Shown piece by piece: positions 9,157 through 18,441 of a stretch of 64,000 bases of DNA. The DNA is taken from contig JADJQQ010000029.1 in assembly GCA_016712625.1 (NCBI GenBank), forward strand, positions 1 through 64,000, in the 5' to 3' direction. Each line of letters opens with the position of its first letter. Position 1 is the stretch's first letter. The notes beneath the pieces are model-generated. The model searched no databases, had not been told where the DNA came from, and was given only the letters and a program-made list of their open reading frames with translations. A program made the translations under genes and the position numbers. This DNA comes from Candidatus Competibacteraceae bacterium (lineage in GTDB: Bacteria > Pseudomonadota > Gammaproteobacteria > Competibacterales > Competibacteraceae).

Positions 9157-12100
9157 ATGCGCGTTCGGTCTTATTGGCAAACGCTAGTAGGTAAGGCGCT
9201 ACTGAAAATCGCGCTTGGCGTTACGCTCATTATCGCTTTGGCCAGCGCGGTCAGTTACCAGATCATCTTCAAAGAGATCGAACAGCGGGCGCTGGATCAG
9301 TTGCGCGAATATGCGGTGCAGCGGGCCAAGTTTCATGAAGCCCATTTCGCGCTGGCGCGGGAATTTCATCAGGTGATCAAGCGGGAGTTTCTGCGGCGTT
9401 ACCAGGCACCCTCCCCCGATTTCGAACAACGGTTCGATCAGTTGATGCGGCGCGCGCCGGATGGCGCGACCCGCAACCGACCGGAGTATGCCGACATCAC
9501 GCGCTATTCGACGGGCTGGATTCACAAAGACCTGCGGCCCACTCCGGAATTCAAGCGCCTCTGGATGCTGTTCTTCGATCTTTCCGAACAGTTTGCCCAG
9601 CTGATCACCACCCGCTTCGTCAATCTGTATTTTCTGCATCCGACCGAATCCGCCAGCCTGGGCTATGACGACCCGACCCGCGCCAAGGGGGCGGCGGGGG
9701 CCGCCGACACCCCCGCCGACTGGCCACTCAAGCAGCAAGAATCTTTCCTGATGGCCACGCCGGCTCGCAATCCCAGCCGGGAAACCGCCTGGGCTGGCCC
9801 CGAGTACAAGCCAGCTTACCGCCAATTGCTGGCGCCGGCGGTGACGCCGATCGACTTAAATGGGGCGCACCTCGCCACCATCGCGAGCGATACCCTGCTC
9901 GACGATCTCGAAGCCAGTATCTTACAGGCCGACATTCGGGGCGCTGGCCATACGGTCTTTCGAGGCGACGGCCGCTTGATTATTGACCAGCGCTATCAAT
10001 CAAAAATCGTGGCGCACCAAGGGACTTACTTCATCCATCAAACCGGCGATCCGCGTTTGCGCGCCCTGCTGGCGCTAGCGCTTGATGCGCCGGCGTTGCC
10101 CCGTTACGGCTACGATTCGGAGGCCGATCAATATTACGCCATCAGCCGGCGGCAAGGCCCAGGCTGGTATTTCGCCTCCACGTTGCCGGGCGGCTTGCTC
10201 CGCGCCGAGGCGTTCACAGCGGCGCAATGGGTGTTGTGGACTGGTTTCGCCTCGCTGGCGCTGGTGCTGGCGGTGTTGGCGATGTTGCTGCATCGCCAGA
10301 TCGCCATGCCGCTGCGGCAACTGCTGGTGGCGGTCCGGCAGATGGGCAAACAGCGGGTGCTGATGCCGCTCAACACCAACCGGCGCGATGAAATCGGCAA
10401 GTTGGCGGCCGCTTTTGCCGCCGCCGCCCAGTCGGTCGCGGAAGAAATCCGCCAACGCGACTGGAACCTCCAGCAGGAAAGCTCCGGGCGGATGCAGGTC
10501 TATCAAGCCTTGCAGGCCAGCGAAACTCGCTATCGGGTGGTGGCCGAGCAGACTGGCCACATCGTCTACGACTATGACCTGGCCAGCGGCCGAATTGATT
10601 GGGCTGGTCCCATTCCGCAAATCACCGGTTACAGCTTGCAGGAGTTCGCGGAATTCGACATTCGCGGCTGGGAAGACCGGATCCATCCCGACGATCGTCC
10701 CCAGGTTTTGGGCGCCCTGCGGCAAGCACGCGGCGGGTTGCGCAAATACCAGGTCGAATACCGGTTTCAGCGCGCCGACAACCGCTACATTTACATCGAG
10801 GATGAAGGGGTGTTGCTGACCGATCTGAGCCATCGATCCCAGCGGATGCTCGGCACCATGAAGGACATCAGCGAGCGCAAGCGCGCGGAACAGGCGTTGC
10901 GGGAAGCGAAGGAAGAAGCCGATCAGGCCAATCGGGCCAAGAGCCGGTTTCTGGCCGATGTCAGCCATGAATTGCGCACACCGCTGAACGCCATTCTGGG
11001 ATATGCCCAAATCCTGCTGCGGGATGCCGGGTTGGCGGACAAGGCGCGCAACGGTCTTAGCATCATCCAGCAATCCGGCGATCATCTGTTGGGTCTGATC
11101 AATGATATTTTGGATCTGGCGAAGATCGAGTCCAATAAATTGGAGGTGCAGGTCGAACCCTTCAACCTGCATGATTTTCTGCAAGGCATTGCCAATGCCT
11201 TCGCGGTGCGGGCCAAACAAAAGAACCTGTATTTTCGCACCGTCGCCGACCCCGGGTTGCCGATTCAGGTGCGGGGCGACGAGCGCAAGTTGCGCCAGAT
11301 CCTGTTCAATCTGATCGGCAATGCCATTAAATTCACCGATGCTGGCGAAGTTGGCTTCGCCATCGCCCTGGAGGGGGAACAGGTTTGTTTCACCGTCACC
11401 GACACCGGCCGCGGCGTCCGGGCCGACCAATTGAGCCAGTTGTTTCAGCCTTTCGGGCGGGTCGGCGACCGCCCGCAGGCGACCGAAGGCGCCGGTCTGG
11501 GTCTGGTGATCAGCCGGCGGCTGGTCGAATTGCTCGGCGGCACGCTCCAGGTCGAAAGCACCTTCGGCCAAGGCAGCCGGTTCTGGTTCGCGTTGCCCCT
11601 GCCAGTGGTTGAAACGCCAACCCGCCAGGCGAGCGCGCCGGATATGCCGATTATCGGCTATCGCGGCCCGCGGCGGCGGCTGTTGATTGCCGACGACAAA
11701 CGCGAAAACCGGGCGGTGTTGGTCGACATGCTGGCCCCACTCGGCTTCAAGCTGGCCGAGGCGGCCGATGGCCAGACCGCTCTCGCCCTGGTTGCCCAGT
11801 TTCAGCCAGAAGCGGTGTTAATGGATATGCGGATGCCGGTGCTAGACGGGCTGGAGGCCACCCGTCGCTTGCGGCAATCCAAGGCGGCGCGCCACCTCAT
11901 CATCATTGCGGTATCGGCCAGCGCCTACGGCCATCAGCGCGCCCAATATCTAGCGGCTGGCGCGGACGCCTTTCTATCCAAACCGTTCCGGTACCAAGAG
12001 CTGTTGGAATTACTGCGCGTCCATCTGGGCGTGGAATGGCGCTATGCCGTTGATCCTGACCGAACAACTCCCGGCGAACCCGCCACTGGGCCCATCGTCC

Positions 12101-12300
12101 TTCCACCAGACGCCAAGTTAGCGCTGTTGCGGGACTTGGCCCAACGGGGGGATCTCAAAAACTTGCTGGTGCAAATCGAACAGCTGGCCCGCGTCGATGA
12201 CTGCTACGCCGCGTTGGCAACCGAAGTGCGTGTGCTGGCCGAACGCTTTCAACTCAAAAAAATCAATCAATTGCTGGCTGGAGGGCGTTTATTGCCATGA
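9157..12300 (+). CDS. hybrid sensor histidine kinase (periplasmic sensor-HAMP-PAS-HisKA-HATPase-REC)
   Basis: A 1047-residue kinase. Domains in order: a membrane segment (about 13-35); a large periplasmic sensor (about 36-355); a second membrane segment (about 360-385); HAMP (about 388-430); PAS (about 455-580, ETRYRVVAEQTGHIVYDYD, with a PAC-type WEDRIHPDDR stretch); a HisKA H-box (VSHELRTPLNAILGYAQILL, about 606); HATPase with N box (NLIGNAIKFTD), G1 (DTGRGV) and G2 (GAGLGLVI); then a receiver domain with phospho-acceptor in LMDMRMPVLDGLEATRR. A final helical module (about 985-1045) recurs in the next protein. Its stop overlaps the next start (ATGA), so the two are translationally coupled. 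The signal is unknown. Confidence 0.9.
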   Translation: MRVRSYWQTLVGKALLKIALGVTLIIALASAVSYQIIFKEIEQRALDQLREYAVQRAKFHEAHFALAREFHQVIKREFLRRYQAPSPDFEQRFDQLMRRAPDGATRNRPEYADITRYSTGWIHKDLRPTPEFKRLWMLFFDLSEQFAQLITTRFVNLYFLHPTESASLGYDDPTRAKGAAGAADTPADWPLKQQESFLMATPARNPSRETAWAGPEYKPAYRQLLAPAVTPIDLNGAHLATIASDTLLDDLEASILQADIRGAGHTVFRGDGRLIIDQRYQSKIVAHQGTYFIHQTGDPRLRALLALALDAPALPRYGYDSEADQYYAISRRQGPGWYFASTLPGGLLRAEAFTAAQWVLWTGFASLALVLAVLAMLLHRQIAMPLRQLLVAVRQMGKQRVLMPLNTNRRDEIGKLAAAFAAAAQSVAEEIRQRDWNLQQESSGRMQVYQALQASETRYRVVAEQTGHIVYDYDLASGRIDWAGPIPQITGYSLQEFAEFDIRGWEDRIHPDDRPQVLGALRQARGGLRKYQVEYRFQRADNRYIYIEDEGVLLTDLSHRSQRMLGTMKDISERKRAEQALREAKEEADQANRAKSRFLADVSHELRTPLNAILGYAQILLRDAGLADKARNGLSIIQQSGDHLLGLINDILDLAKIESNKLEVQVEPFNLHDFLQGIANAFAVRAKQKNLYFRTVADPGLPIQVRGDERKLRQILFNLIGNAIKFTDAGEVGFAIALEGEQVCFTVTDTGRGVRADQLSQLFQPFGRVGDRPQATEGAGLGLVISRRLVELLGGTLQVESTFGQGSRFWFALPLPVVETPTRQASAPDMPIIGYRGPRRRLLIADDKRENRAVLVDMLAPLGFKLAEAADGQTALALVAQFQPEAVLMDMRMPVLDGLEATRRLRQSKAARHLIIIAVSASAYGHQRAQYLAAGADAFLSKPFRYQELLELLRVHLGVEWRYAVDPDRTTPGEPATGPIVLPPDAKLALLRDLAQRGDLKNLLVQIEQLARVDDCYAALATEVRVLAERFQLKKINQLLAGGRLLP

Positions 12301-14267
12301 ATGGCGGCATCACCTCTCAAGGCCGGCTGACCCGGCATTACAACCGGCTATTGGCCTGGAGCGCCGTACCGCTGTCGTTGGTGATCACCGTGCTAACCGC
12401 CCAGCAATTTTTCAACCAGCGGCAAACCGAATTGAGCCAGCTGCACAAAATCGTCACCGAACAACGGGTGATGCTGAATGCCTTCGTCAGCACCGCCAAC
12501 CTGCATGTGAGCGCGATGCAGCGTCAGGCCGAGGATTTCCTGGCCACCGCCAGCCAGCGCCATCCCAGCGAGTGGCGCGCCTGGCTGGCGCCGAGCCAGA
12601 TTGCGGTGGATGGCGGCCTTTTGGCCAGTCTTAGCCTGAATGCGGCCCAGCACACCGCCTTCAAGGACTTGAGCGGCACCATCATGGGTCGGGTGGAACT
12701 GTTGGCAAGCGATGCCGCGCGACGGGCTGAAATGGATATGGCGTTCTCGCTATTCGCCCCGCAACGATCGGCCCATGCCGCGACTCCCTTCTTTCGCTGG
12801 AGCTATTACTTCTCCGGTAAGGAAGATTTTGTCACCGCCTTTCCTTGGCAAGATAACGCGCTATCGGTGCAATCCTCGCAAGCCGCCACGATGGAGGGTG
12901 TGCTCAAGTACTGGTTTGCCTACGACGTTTACCGGCTGGCGACGCCGGAACGCAATCGGGACCGGCACAGTTATTGGACCGACGCCTATCTGGATACCGC
13001 GGGAGCTGGGTTAATGGTCTCGCACGCCGCGCCAGTGTACCTGCAAGGCGACTACATGGGCATGGTGGGAACCGATGTGCTGCTGGGCTTTCTCACCGAG
13101 TTGCTGCAACGCTTTAGCGAACGCTGGGGATCAGCCTGGATTGTCAGCGAAGGTGGGCACGTGCTAGCCGATCCCGACCACCCGTACACGGCCGCCGATC
13201 AACGGGTCAGGACCTTGCGCGATGTCCTGCCCGAATCCTTGCGCGCCGTGCCTGTCGAGCGCTTGTTGGCGCCATCCGATGAGTTTCGGCGCATGGGCGA
13301 CCATTATCTGCACGCGCAACGGCTGAAGTCGGCCCCTTGGTTTCTGCTGCACACTATCCCGTCTTCCGCCATTACCGCCCGGCTGTTGCCACGCCTTTAT
13401 CCGGCGCTGATCGTAATCGCCGGACTCGCCCTGACGCTCGTGCTGATCCATGGGTTATTGCGCCGCTACTTTATCAAGCCCGCGTTGGCGCTGGTCAATT
13501 ATCTTCGGCTTGAATCGGTTGGCCAGACGCCGACCGCGCCGCCGGCCGTCCCGGCGATATGGCAACCGTGGTTTGAGGTTATAACCGCCACTTTTCAAAA
13601 CAACCGCGACTATTTACGAACCATCGAGAACCTCAACGCCAGCCTCGAACGCCGGGTCGAAGAACGGACGCAACAGCTGCAAACCGCCAACCGGGAACTG
13701 CGGTTGGAAGTGGCAGTGCGCCAGCGCGTTCAGGAAGCCTTGCACGCCGCCAAAGCGGAAGTGGACCAAGCCAACCGGACCAAGAGCGCGTTCATGGCGA
13801 ATATCAGCCACGAGTTGCGCACTCCGCTTAACAGCATTTTGGGGTATAGCCAAATCCTGTTGCGCGACGCCGGGCTAACCGACAAACAACGGATGGGCGT
13901 CGACACCATCGACCAGTCCGGCCAGCATCTGGCCGGACTGATCAACGAATTGCTCGATCTATCCAAGCTTGAAGCGCCGGATGTCGAAGCGTTCGTGGCC
14001 CGACGAGCCGCCGCCAAGCCAGCGGCGGGGACCGAAACATCCGATCTTGCGTTGGATCGCCAGTTCTTGCCGCCCGCTTCGGAAATCGCCGCCTTGCGGG
14101 CGCTGGCCCAGCGTGGCGACATCAAGAGCTTGTTAAATCAGGCTGAGCGCTTGGAACAAAGCAACGCCGATTACCGGCCGTTTGTAGCGCAATTGCGGGT
14201 TCTGGCGCAATCGTTTCAGATCAAGCAGATTGTGCGCTGGTTGAGTGATCCCAAGCTTCAGCCTTGA
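12297..14267 (+). CDS. sensor kinase-like protein with H-box but no ATPase domain
   Basis: A 656-residue membrane protein. A membrane segment at about 20-40 is followed by a large periplasmic dCACHE-like domain (about 45-355), a second membrane segment (about 360-385), a coiled coil (NASLERRVEERTQQLQTANREL) and a HisKA dimerisation domain (NISHELRTPLNSILGYSQILLRD to LLDLSKLE). The N, G1, F and G2 boxes are absent. Instead it passes directly to the same helical C-terminal module that ends the upstream hybrid kinase (LRALAQRGDIKSLLNQAERL versus LRDLAQRGDLKNLLVQIEQL). It could be phosphorylated in trans by, or heterodimerise with, the coupled hybrid kinase. This looks like a gene copy that lost HATPase and REC by clean deletion. 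Confidence 0.85.
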   Translation: MNGGITSQGRLTRHYNRLLAWSAVPLSLVITVLTAQQFFNQRQTELSQLHKIVTEQRVMLNAFVSTANLHVSAMQRQAEDFLATASQRHPSEWRAWLAPSQIAVDGGLLASLSLNAAQHTAFKDLSGTIMGRVELLASDAARRAEMDMAFSLFAPQRSAHAATPFFRWSYYFSGKEDFVTAFPWQDNALSVQSSQAATMEGVLKYWFAYDVYRLATPERNRDRHSYWTDAYLDTAGAGLMVSHAAPVYLQGDYMGMVGTDVLLGFLTELLQRFSERWGSAWIVSEGGHVLADPDHPYTAADQRVRTLRDVLPESLRAVPVERLLAPSDEFRRMGDHYLHAQRLKSAPWFLLHTIPSSAITARLLPRLYPALIVIAGLALTLVLIHGLLRRYFIKPALALVNYLRLESVGQTPTAPPAVPAIWQPWFEVITATFQNNRDYLRTIENLNASLERRVEERTQQLQTANRELRLEVAVRQRVQEALHAAKAEVDQANRTKSAFMANISHELRTPLNSILGYSQILLRDAGLTDKQRMGVDTIDQSGQHLAGLINELLDLSKLEAPDVEAFVARRAAAKPAAGTETSDLALDRQFLPPASEIAALRALAQRGDIKSLLNQAERLEQSNADYRPFVAQLRVLAQSFQIKQIVRWLSDPKLQP

Positions 14268-14551
14268 GCGCTCATGGCAACAGACGCATGGCCAATCGAT
14301 CAAGCTCCATTCCATCGCTAGGCGGTTTCAACAATACCCGACAATTTGGGAATTTCCCAACCTATTGGGAATGGCGGCCCTCATGCCTGTCCAGGACTCT
14401 CAAGCCAGCATCGATCATTTAGTCGAAAAATCAATCAATAGCAGTTAGTTTTATTACGTTTAGCCATCCGTGGTGAACTTGGCAAGGCGTTTGCTGTTAT
14501 GTAATGAATCTTCAAAACACACCGCGGCTGGTCAGCCGCCGGAGTCGCGCC

Positions 14552-15376
14552 ATGACAAAATTTCCACCTTATAAAATTGTTGTTAACGGCAATGACGAAG
14601 ACGACATTCTTTATGAGAAATGGTACACCAGTGAACCGCGCGACAACTCAAAAAAACCACCCGATTTGGAAAAGATGGAGCTTCGGCCCCGTACCGGTGG
14701 CCCCTCTCAAAAGGACGAAATCTATGAAACGGCCGTTGTCAAAGTTTTATCGCAGATCAAGCAGTACAAAACAGGTCAATTAGTCCTTGCCGCTACGTTG
14801 AACCTGTCCGCTGATCTTTACATCACGCCGCCCGGTTTTCGCGATTCAATCGCTAACTTCAATACCGATCAAATTGCCTTTCAAATTTGCCCAACGTTTG
14901 AAACGAGCGCGTCTTCAAATCAGTTTTATACCAATAATCGTGTTCGTTTTACACCTTTTCTACCAAAGGGCTATTCCTGTAATGAAACGCATATCTCCTC
15001 CACTAAGGATGACACGCTTTTACATGAATTGGTACACGGAGCCCGCTTAGGGAAATTAGTCGCAAGCTTGATCAATGAGAACACGGATGACGACTGGGAC
15101 AATCTCGAAGAATTTTTTGCGACTACGGTACAAAATATCTACCTATCAGAGCGAGGAGATAAAAAGGTACGGAGTGAACATAAGACTGATATCAGAACCA
15201 TACCGGCCACTAGAGCAGCTTCCGCTGAATTTATGGCCAACAAAACTAATTACCAACGGGTCAAGACTGCCCTGAAGCGCGAAAATCTCGCCCAGCAGCT
15301 CGCTAAATTAGAACAGATCCCCTTTAACCCCTTCGCAGAATTTGAACGGGCAAAGCATGATCTCCGGTCGATTTAA
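14552..15376 (+). CDS. zincin metallopeptidase with HELVH motif, effector-like
   Basis: A 274-residue protein. The ATG at 14552 is chosen because GGAG lies about eight bases upstream; an earlier ATG at 14504 has no site. The key motif is DDTLLHELVHGARLGK (HExxH, around residue 165), followed about 30 residues on by NLEEFFATTVQNIY, whose Glu pair could supply the third zinc ligand. This arrangement resembles M91/NleD-like and other toxin-type zincins. No signal peptide is seen. Codon use and base composition are more AT-rich than the flanking genes, and a short AT-rich tract surrounds it, suggesting transfer. The substrate is unknown. The metal-binding call is good, the effector idea speculative. 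Confidence 0.65.
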   Translation: MTKFPPYKIVVNGNDEDDILYEKWYTSEPRDNSKKPPDLEKMELRPRTGGPSQKDEIYETAVVKVLSQIKQYKTGQLVLAATLNLSADLYITPPGFRDSIANFNTDQIAFQICPTFETSASSNQFYTNNRVRFTPFLPKGYSCNETHISSTKDDTLLHELVHGARLGKLVASLINENTDDDWDNLEEFFATTVQNIYLSERGDKKVRSEHKTDIRTIPATRAASAEFMANKTNYQRVKTALKRENLAQQLAKLEQIPFNPFAEFERAKHDLRSI

Positions 15377-15436
15377 GATTAGCCTCGCTCTAATTTCAGT
15401 GATTAGCACTACGGATAAATACTCTACAACCTGCAG

Positions 15437-16252
15437 TCACTTAAAGCATCTAATCTGCCTGCCGGAATACAAGAAAATAGCGTCCCTCGCGTTACTGAGC
15501 GCCGCAAATTCTTTTTGTAGCTCAGAGACGATGGCGGACGTTATCCTTTTCTCATCAATTAAACGCTCCGAAGCACTCAGAAAAAGTGATTTCCAGTAAT
15601 TCAAAAATTCTCTCCTTTTTGTGATTTTCTTCATTCTCCCATCCAGTAGTGGCGCTATGGGATGATCAGTAATTTCTTTGAAACCAGCCTGCAACCCCAA
15701 ATTTACAAGCTTGATTCCAATATCAGGATCACCACCCAGATCAATTTGATATTGATTAAACGCCTGCCAGTAGTCGCTGATTGCCGGACAATGTGGATGA
15801 ATATAGAACCCAGAGTTAAATACTTCTGTGCAATATAAAACTCCTTTTGGTTTCAGTACGCGATGTGCCTCCTTAAGAAGGGCAAGCGGATTAGCCACAT
15901 GTTCCAACACAAAAAAGATGCAAGCCCCATCATAATAATTGTCGGGAAATGGCAAGGCCTCGGCATTCGCAAGATTGAGGCTCACCCTTTTATTATCAAC
16001 GTAGTCCTTAAGAACCTGCTTGGCACGATTAATCTGTGATTCTTCTTTATCCATACCATGGATGATTAACCGAGGGAATCTTCTCGCCAATACCGCAATT
16101 TGCGCGCCGACTCCGCAGCCGATTTCCAATATTCGATGACAATGACTAAAATCAATCTTCTCATACACATAAGGCTCGACAAATTCTCCTTGCTTTAAGA
16201 GTCTATCCTGCTCTTGCTTTGAAAAGCCGTGAATGTATCGTTGCTCGACCAT
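15437..16252 (-). CDS. class I SAM-dependent methyltransferase
   Basis: A 271-residue protein with the Rossmann-type methyltransferase pattern: motif I RILEIGCGVGAQIAVLARRFP (about 40-60), motif II IHGMDKEESQINRAKQVL, the acidic/aromatic motif LANAEALPFPDNYYDGACIFFVLEHV, and post-motif HRVLKPKGVLYCTEVFNSG. It is typical of Methyltransf_11/25 small-molecule or lipid methylases. The substrate is not deducible. Like the neighbouring peptidase gene it is AT-rich relative to the window, and the two genes converge with about 60 bases between stops, so they may have arrived together. Confidence 0.85.
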   Translation of the reverse strand: MVEQRYIHGFSKQEQDRLLKQGEFVEPYVYEKIDFSHCHRILEIGCGVGAQIAVLARRFPRLIIHGMDKEESQINRAKQVLKDYVDNKRVSLNLANAEALPFPDNYYDGACIFFVLEHVANPLALLKEAHRVLKPKGVLYCTEVFNSGFYIHPHCPAISDYWQAFNQYQIDLGGDPDIGIKLVNLGLQAGFKEITDHPIAPLLDGRMKKITKRREFLNYWKSLFLSASERLIDEKRITSAIVSELQKEFAALSNARDAIFLYSGRQIRCFK

Positions 16253-16548
16253 GGTTTAGCTTTTTTATTTCACCCCATGCACCAAACGCTTCCCCTTAAT
16301 TTTTTAGCTTTCGGGCTATTTCTCAACCATTTAGCCTAGCGTCTGTTGTCAGCGACCTCGCCTTAGGAGTAGCTTTCGCAATCACCTACCTTAAAGCGTA
16401 CCCCAAATCCCAATATTTTAAACGATTCCCAATACTTTGGGAAAATCAGTTACCATTATTTCATGCTTCTGGATTCAACCAATAAAAAGATTAATTAAAA
16501 ATATATAAAAATCAATGAACTTAAAATTTATCTTTCAATCACTTCCCA

Positions 16549-16565
16549 TTGGCAAAGCGCTTGCT
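16549..16565 (+). promoter_or_regulatory. sigma-54 promoter candidate
   Basis: TTGGCAAAGCGCTTGCT matches the -24/-12 consensus with the invariant GG and GC exactly ten bases apart. It lies about 113 bases upstream of the first S74 repeat protein gene, whose other neighbour encodes a sigma-54 activator. The rest of the 16253-16677 gap is AT-rich and shows no gene. Confidence 0.65.
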
Positions 16566-16624
16566 TATATCCATCCAGCGAGTCAATGTGAACGAAGAAA
16601 TTCAGGCTAATTCTCTATAGCTCT

Positions 16625-16648
16625 CTAGTCCCGCTGACTAGGTTTTTT
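16625..16648 (+). terminator. terminator-like hairpin in the 5' leader
   Basis: CTAGTC, a 5-base loop (CCGCT) and GACTAG are followed by GTTTTTT. It stands between the sigma-54 promoter candidate and the start codon at 16678, so it could act as an attenuator in the leader rather than end an upstream transcript; the upstream gene runs the other way. Confidence 0.5.
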
Positions 16649-16677
16649 ATAAAGCTCAATCTAAAATCCAGGAGACC

Positions 16678-18333
16678 GTGATGAGTACAATTTTTTATAA
16701 GACAGTTCTAGCCGCTAGCTTGTTAAGCGCTTTCACGCATTCGGGGTATAGCGCGCCACCACCCAATCCAACGCCGAGTGACACCAAAGGAAATACAGCG
16801 GGCGGCACGGCCGCACTCGCTAGTATCACCACGGGTTCCAATAACACCGCCTTTGGATTCATCGCCCAGCAAAACACAACAACCGGCACTTATAATACCG
16901 CGGTCGGTGACAGCGTACTCCAGCACAACACCAGCGGCAGTAGGAATACAGCGACTGGTTATGCCGCACTCTACAACAATATTAATGGCTTCAATAATAC
17001 AGCGACTGGTGTGACCGCGCTCTACAGCAACACCAGCGGCTCCTTGAATACCGCGCATGGTTACCGGGCGCTCTACAGCAATACTACCGGCGTTAGCAAC
17101 ACGGCCAGCGGCTACGCGGCGCTTTGGCTCAACAGCACGGGCGGCAACAACACCGCCAACGGCTATTACGCGCTGCTCTCCAACACCACCGGCAATTACA
17201 ACACCGCCAGCGGCGTGTCGGTGCTTGAGAAGAACACCATCGGCCACTACAACACCGCCAGTGGCGCGGGCGCGCTCAGAAACAACACCACGGGCGGCAG
17301 CAATACCGCCAGTGGGGTCAGCACCCTTGAAAACAACAACACCGGGAACTTCAACACCGCCAACGGGGTATGGGCGTTACGCTTGAATACCGCTGGCGAA
17401 TACAATACGGCCAACGGGGCCGGCGCGCTCTATAAAAACACCACAGGCAAGAACAACACCGCCGATGGGGCCAACGCCCTCTATGAAAACACGACCGGCA
17501 TTTTCAATACCGCCAGCGGGGTCGGCGCGCTCAAAAGCAACACCACCGGCAGCAGCAACACCGCCAGCGGCGGCAGCGCGCTGCTCGCCAACACCATTGG
17601 CGGTCTGAACACGGCCATGGGCGTTAATGCGCTGCGCAGCGTCGCCGCCGGCAGCAACAACACCGCGCTCGGCGCCAATGCCGGTCTGTGGCTGACCAAC
17701 GGCAGCAACAATATCTACCTTGGCCATCCCGGCACGGCCGCCGAATCCAACACCCTACGTCTGGGCAACAGCCAAACGCGTACTTTCATCGCCGGCGTGA
17801 AAGGCGTCCCAGCCGCCGGTGGCAGCGCGGTTTACATCACCAGCACCGGCCAGCTGGGCGTACAATTTTCTTCCGCTCGGTACAAGCAGGACGTTGCTCC
17901 ACTCGGCGTTACCAGCGAAGCGCTCTATCAACTTCGTCCGGTGTCCTTCCACTACAAGCACGAACCCGAAGGCCCCAAACAGTATGGCTTGATCGCTGAG
18001 GAAGTCGCTCAGGTCTATCCCGATTTGGTCACCCGTGGCTCCGACGGTCAAATCGACGGCGTGCGCTACGACGCCCTCATCCCGCTGCTGCTCAACGAAG
18101 CGCAGCAGCACCACCGCCAAGCCAATGCCCTTACTCAGCAACTGGCTGCGTTAAAGACGGAAAATGAAAGCTTGCGGGCGGATTTGAAAGCACAGGCGGC
18201 AAACCTGCACGCCGCATTGAGCACGCAGCAAGAAGCCCTGTGGAGCGCCGTGAAACAACTACAGGCAGCGAACGCCTCAGCAGCGGAGGTTGCAATAGCC
18301 AACCCATCGCCAGTGATCGGTTACGATCCATAG
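16678..18333 (+). CDS. secreted NTAxG-repeat protein with C-terminal S74 (endosialidase chaperone) domain, copy 1
   Basis: A 551-residue protein with a signal peptide (about 1-25). From about 35 to 345 it consists of short repeats of the form NTAxGxxALxxNTTGxxN, a beta-solenoid pattern related to YadA/Hep_Hag-type head repeats. A peptidase S74 intramolecular chaperone domain follows (about 395-465: SSARYKQDVAPL, LRPVSFHYKHE, QYGLIAEEVAQVYPDLV, VRYDALIPLLLNEAQ), then a coiled coil rich in Gln/Ala. S74 domains drive trimerisation and often cleave themselves off. AGGAGA precedes the ATG. A near-identical paralogue lies at 21008. Probably a surface or matrix fibre; I see no outer-membrane anchor. 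Confidence 0.85.
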   Translation: MMSTIFYKTVLAASLLSAFTHSGYSAPPPNPTPSDTKGNTAGGTAALASITTGSNNTAFGFIAQQNTTTGTYNTAVGDSVLQHNTSGSRNTATGYAALYNNINGFNNTATGVTALYSNTSGSLNTAHGYRALYSNTTGVSNTASGYAALWLNSTGGNNTANGYYALLSNTTGNYNTASGVSVLEKNTIGHYNTASGAGALRNNTTGGSNTASGVSTLENNNTGNFNTANGVWALRLNTAGEYNTANGAGALYKNTTGKNNTADGANALYENTTGIFNTASGVGALKSNTTGSSNTASGGSALLANTIGGLNTAMGVNALRSVAAGSNNTALGANAGLWLTNGSNNIYLGHPGTAAESNTLRLGNSQTRTFIAGVKGVPAAGGSAVYITSTGQLGVQFSSARYKQDVAPLGVTSEALYQLRPVSFHYKHEPEGPKQYGLIAEEVAQVYPDLVTRGSDGQIDGVRYDALIPLLLNEAQQHHRQANALTQQLAALKTENESLRADLKAQAANLHAALSTQQEALWSAVKQLQAANASAAEVAIANPSPVIGYDP

Positions 18334-18365
18334 CCTCCATCCACTCTGATCGAGCACAACCGCAA

Positions 18366-18405
18366 GGCGGGTCGAGCAACAGCGAAACCCGCCAATTTGT
18401 TTTTT
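18366..18405 (+). terminator. intrinsic terminator after repeat protein copy 1
   Basis: GGCGGGT pairs with ACCCGCC across a 14-base loop and is followed by AATTTGTTTTTT, just 33 bases past the stop codon at 18333. Confidence 0.7.
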
Positions 18406-18441
18406 GAGCCGGGCCACTAGCCGCTGCCAACCGCACTCGTT

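Noticed and set aside
10075..11571. A 498-codon open frame on the minus strand inside the hybrid kinase gene
   Set aside because: It is antisense to well-conserved PAS, HisKA and HATPase motifs and has no recognisable domain; long shadows are expected in GC-rich genes.
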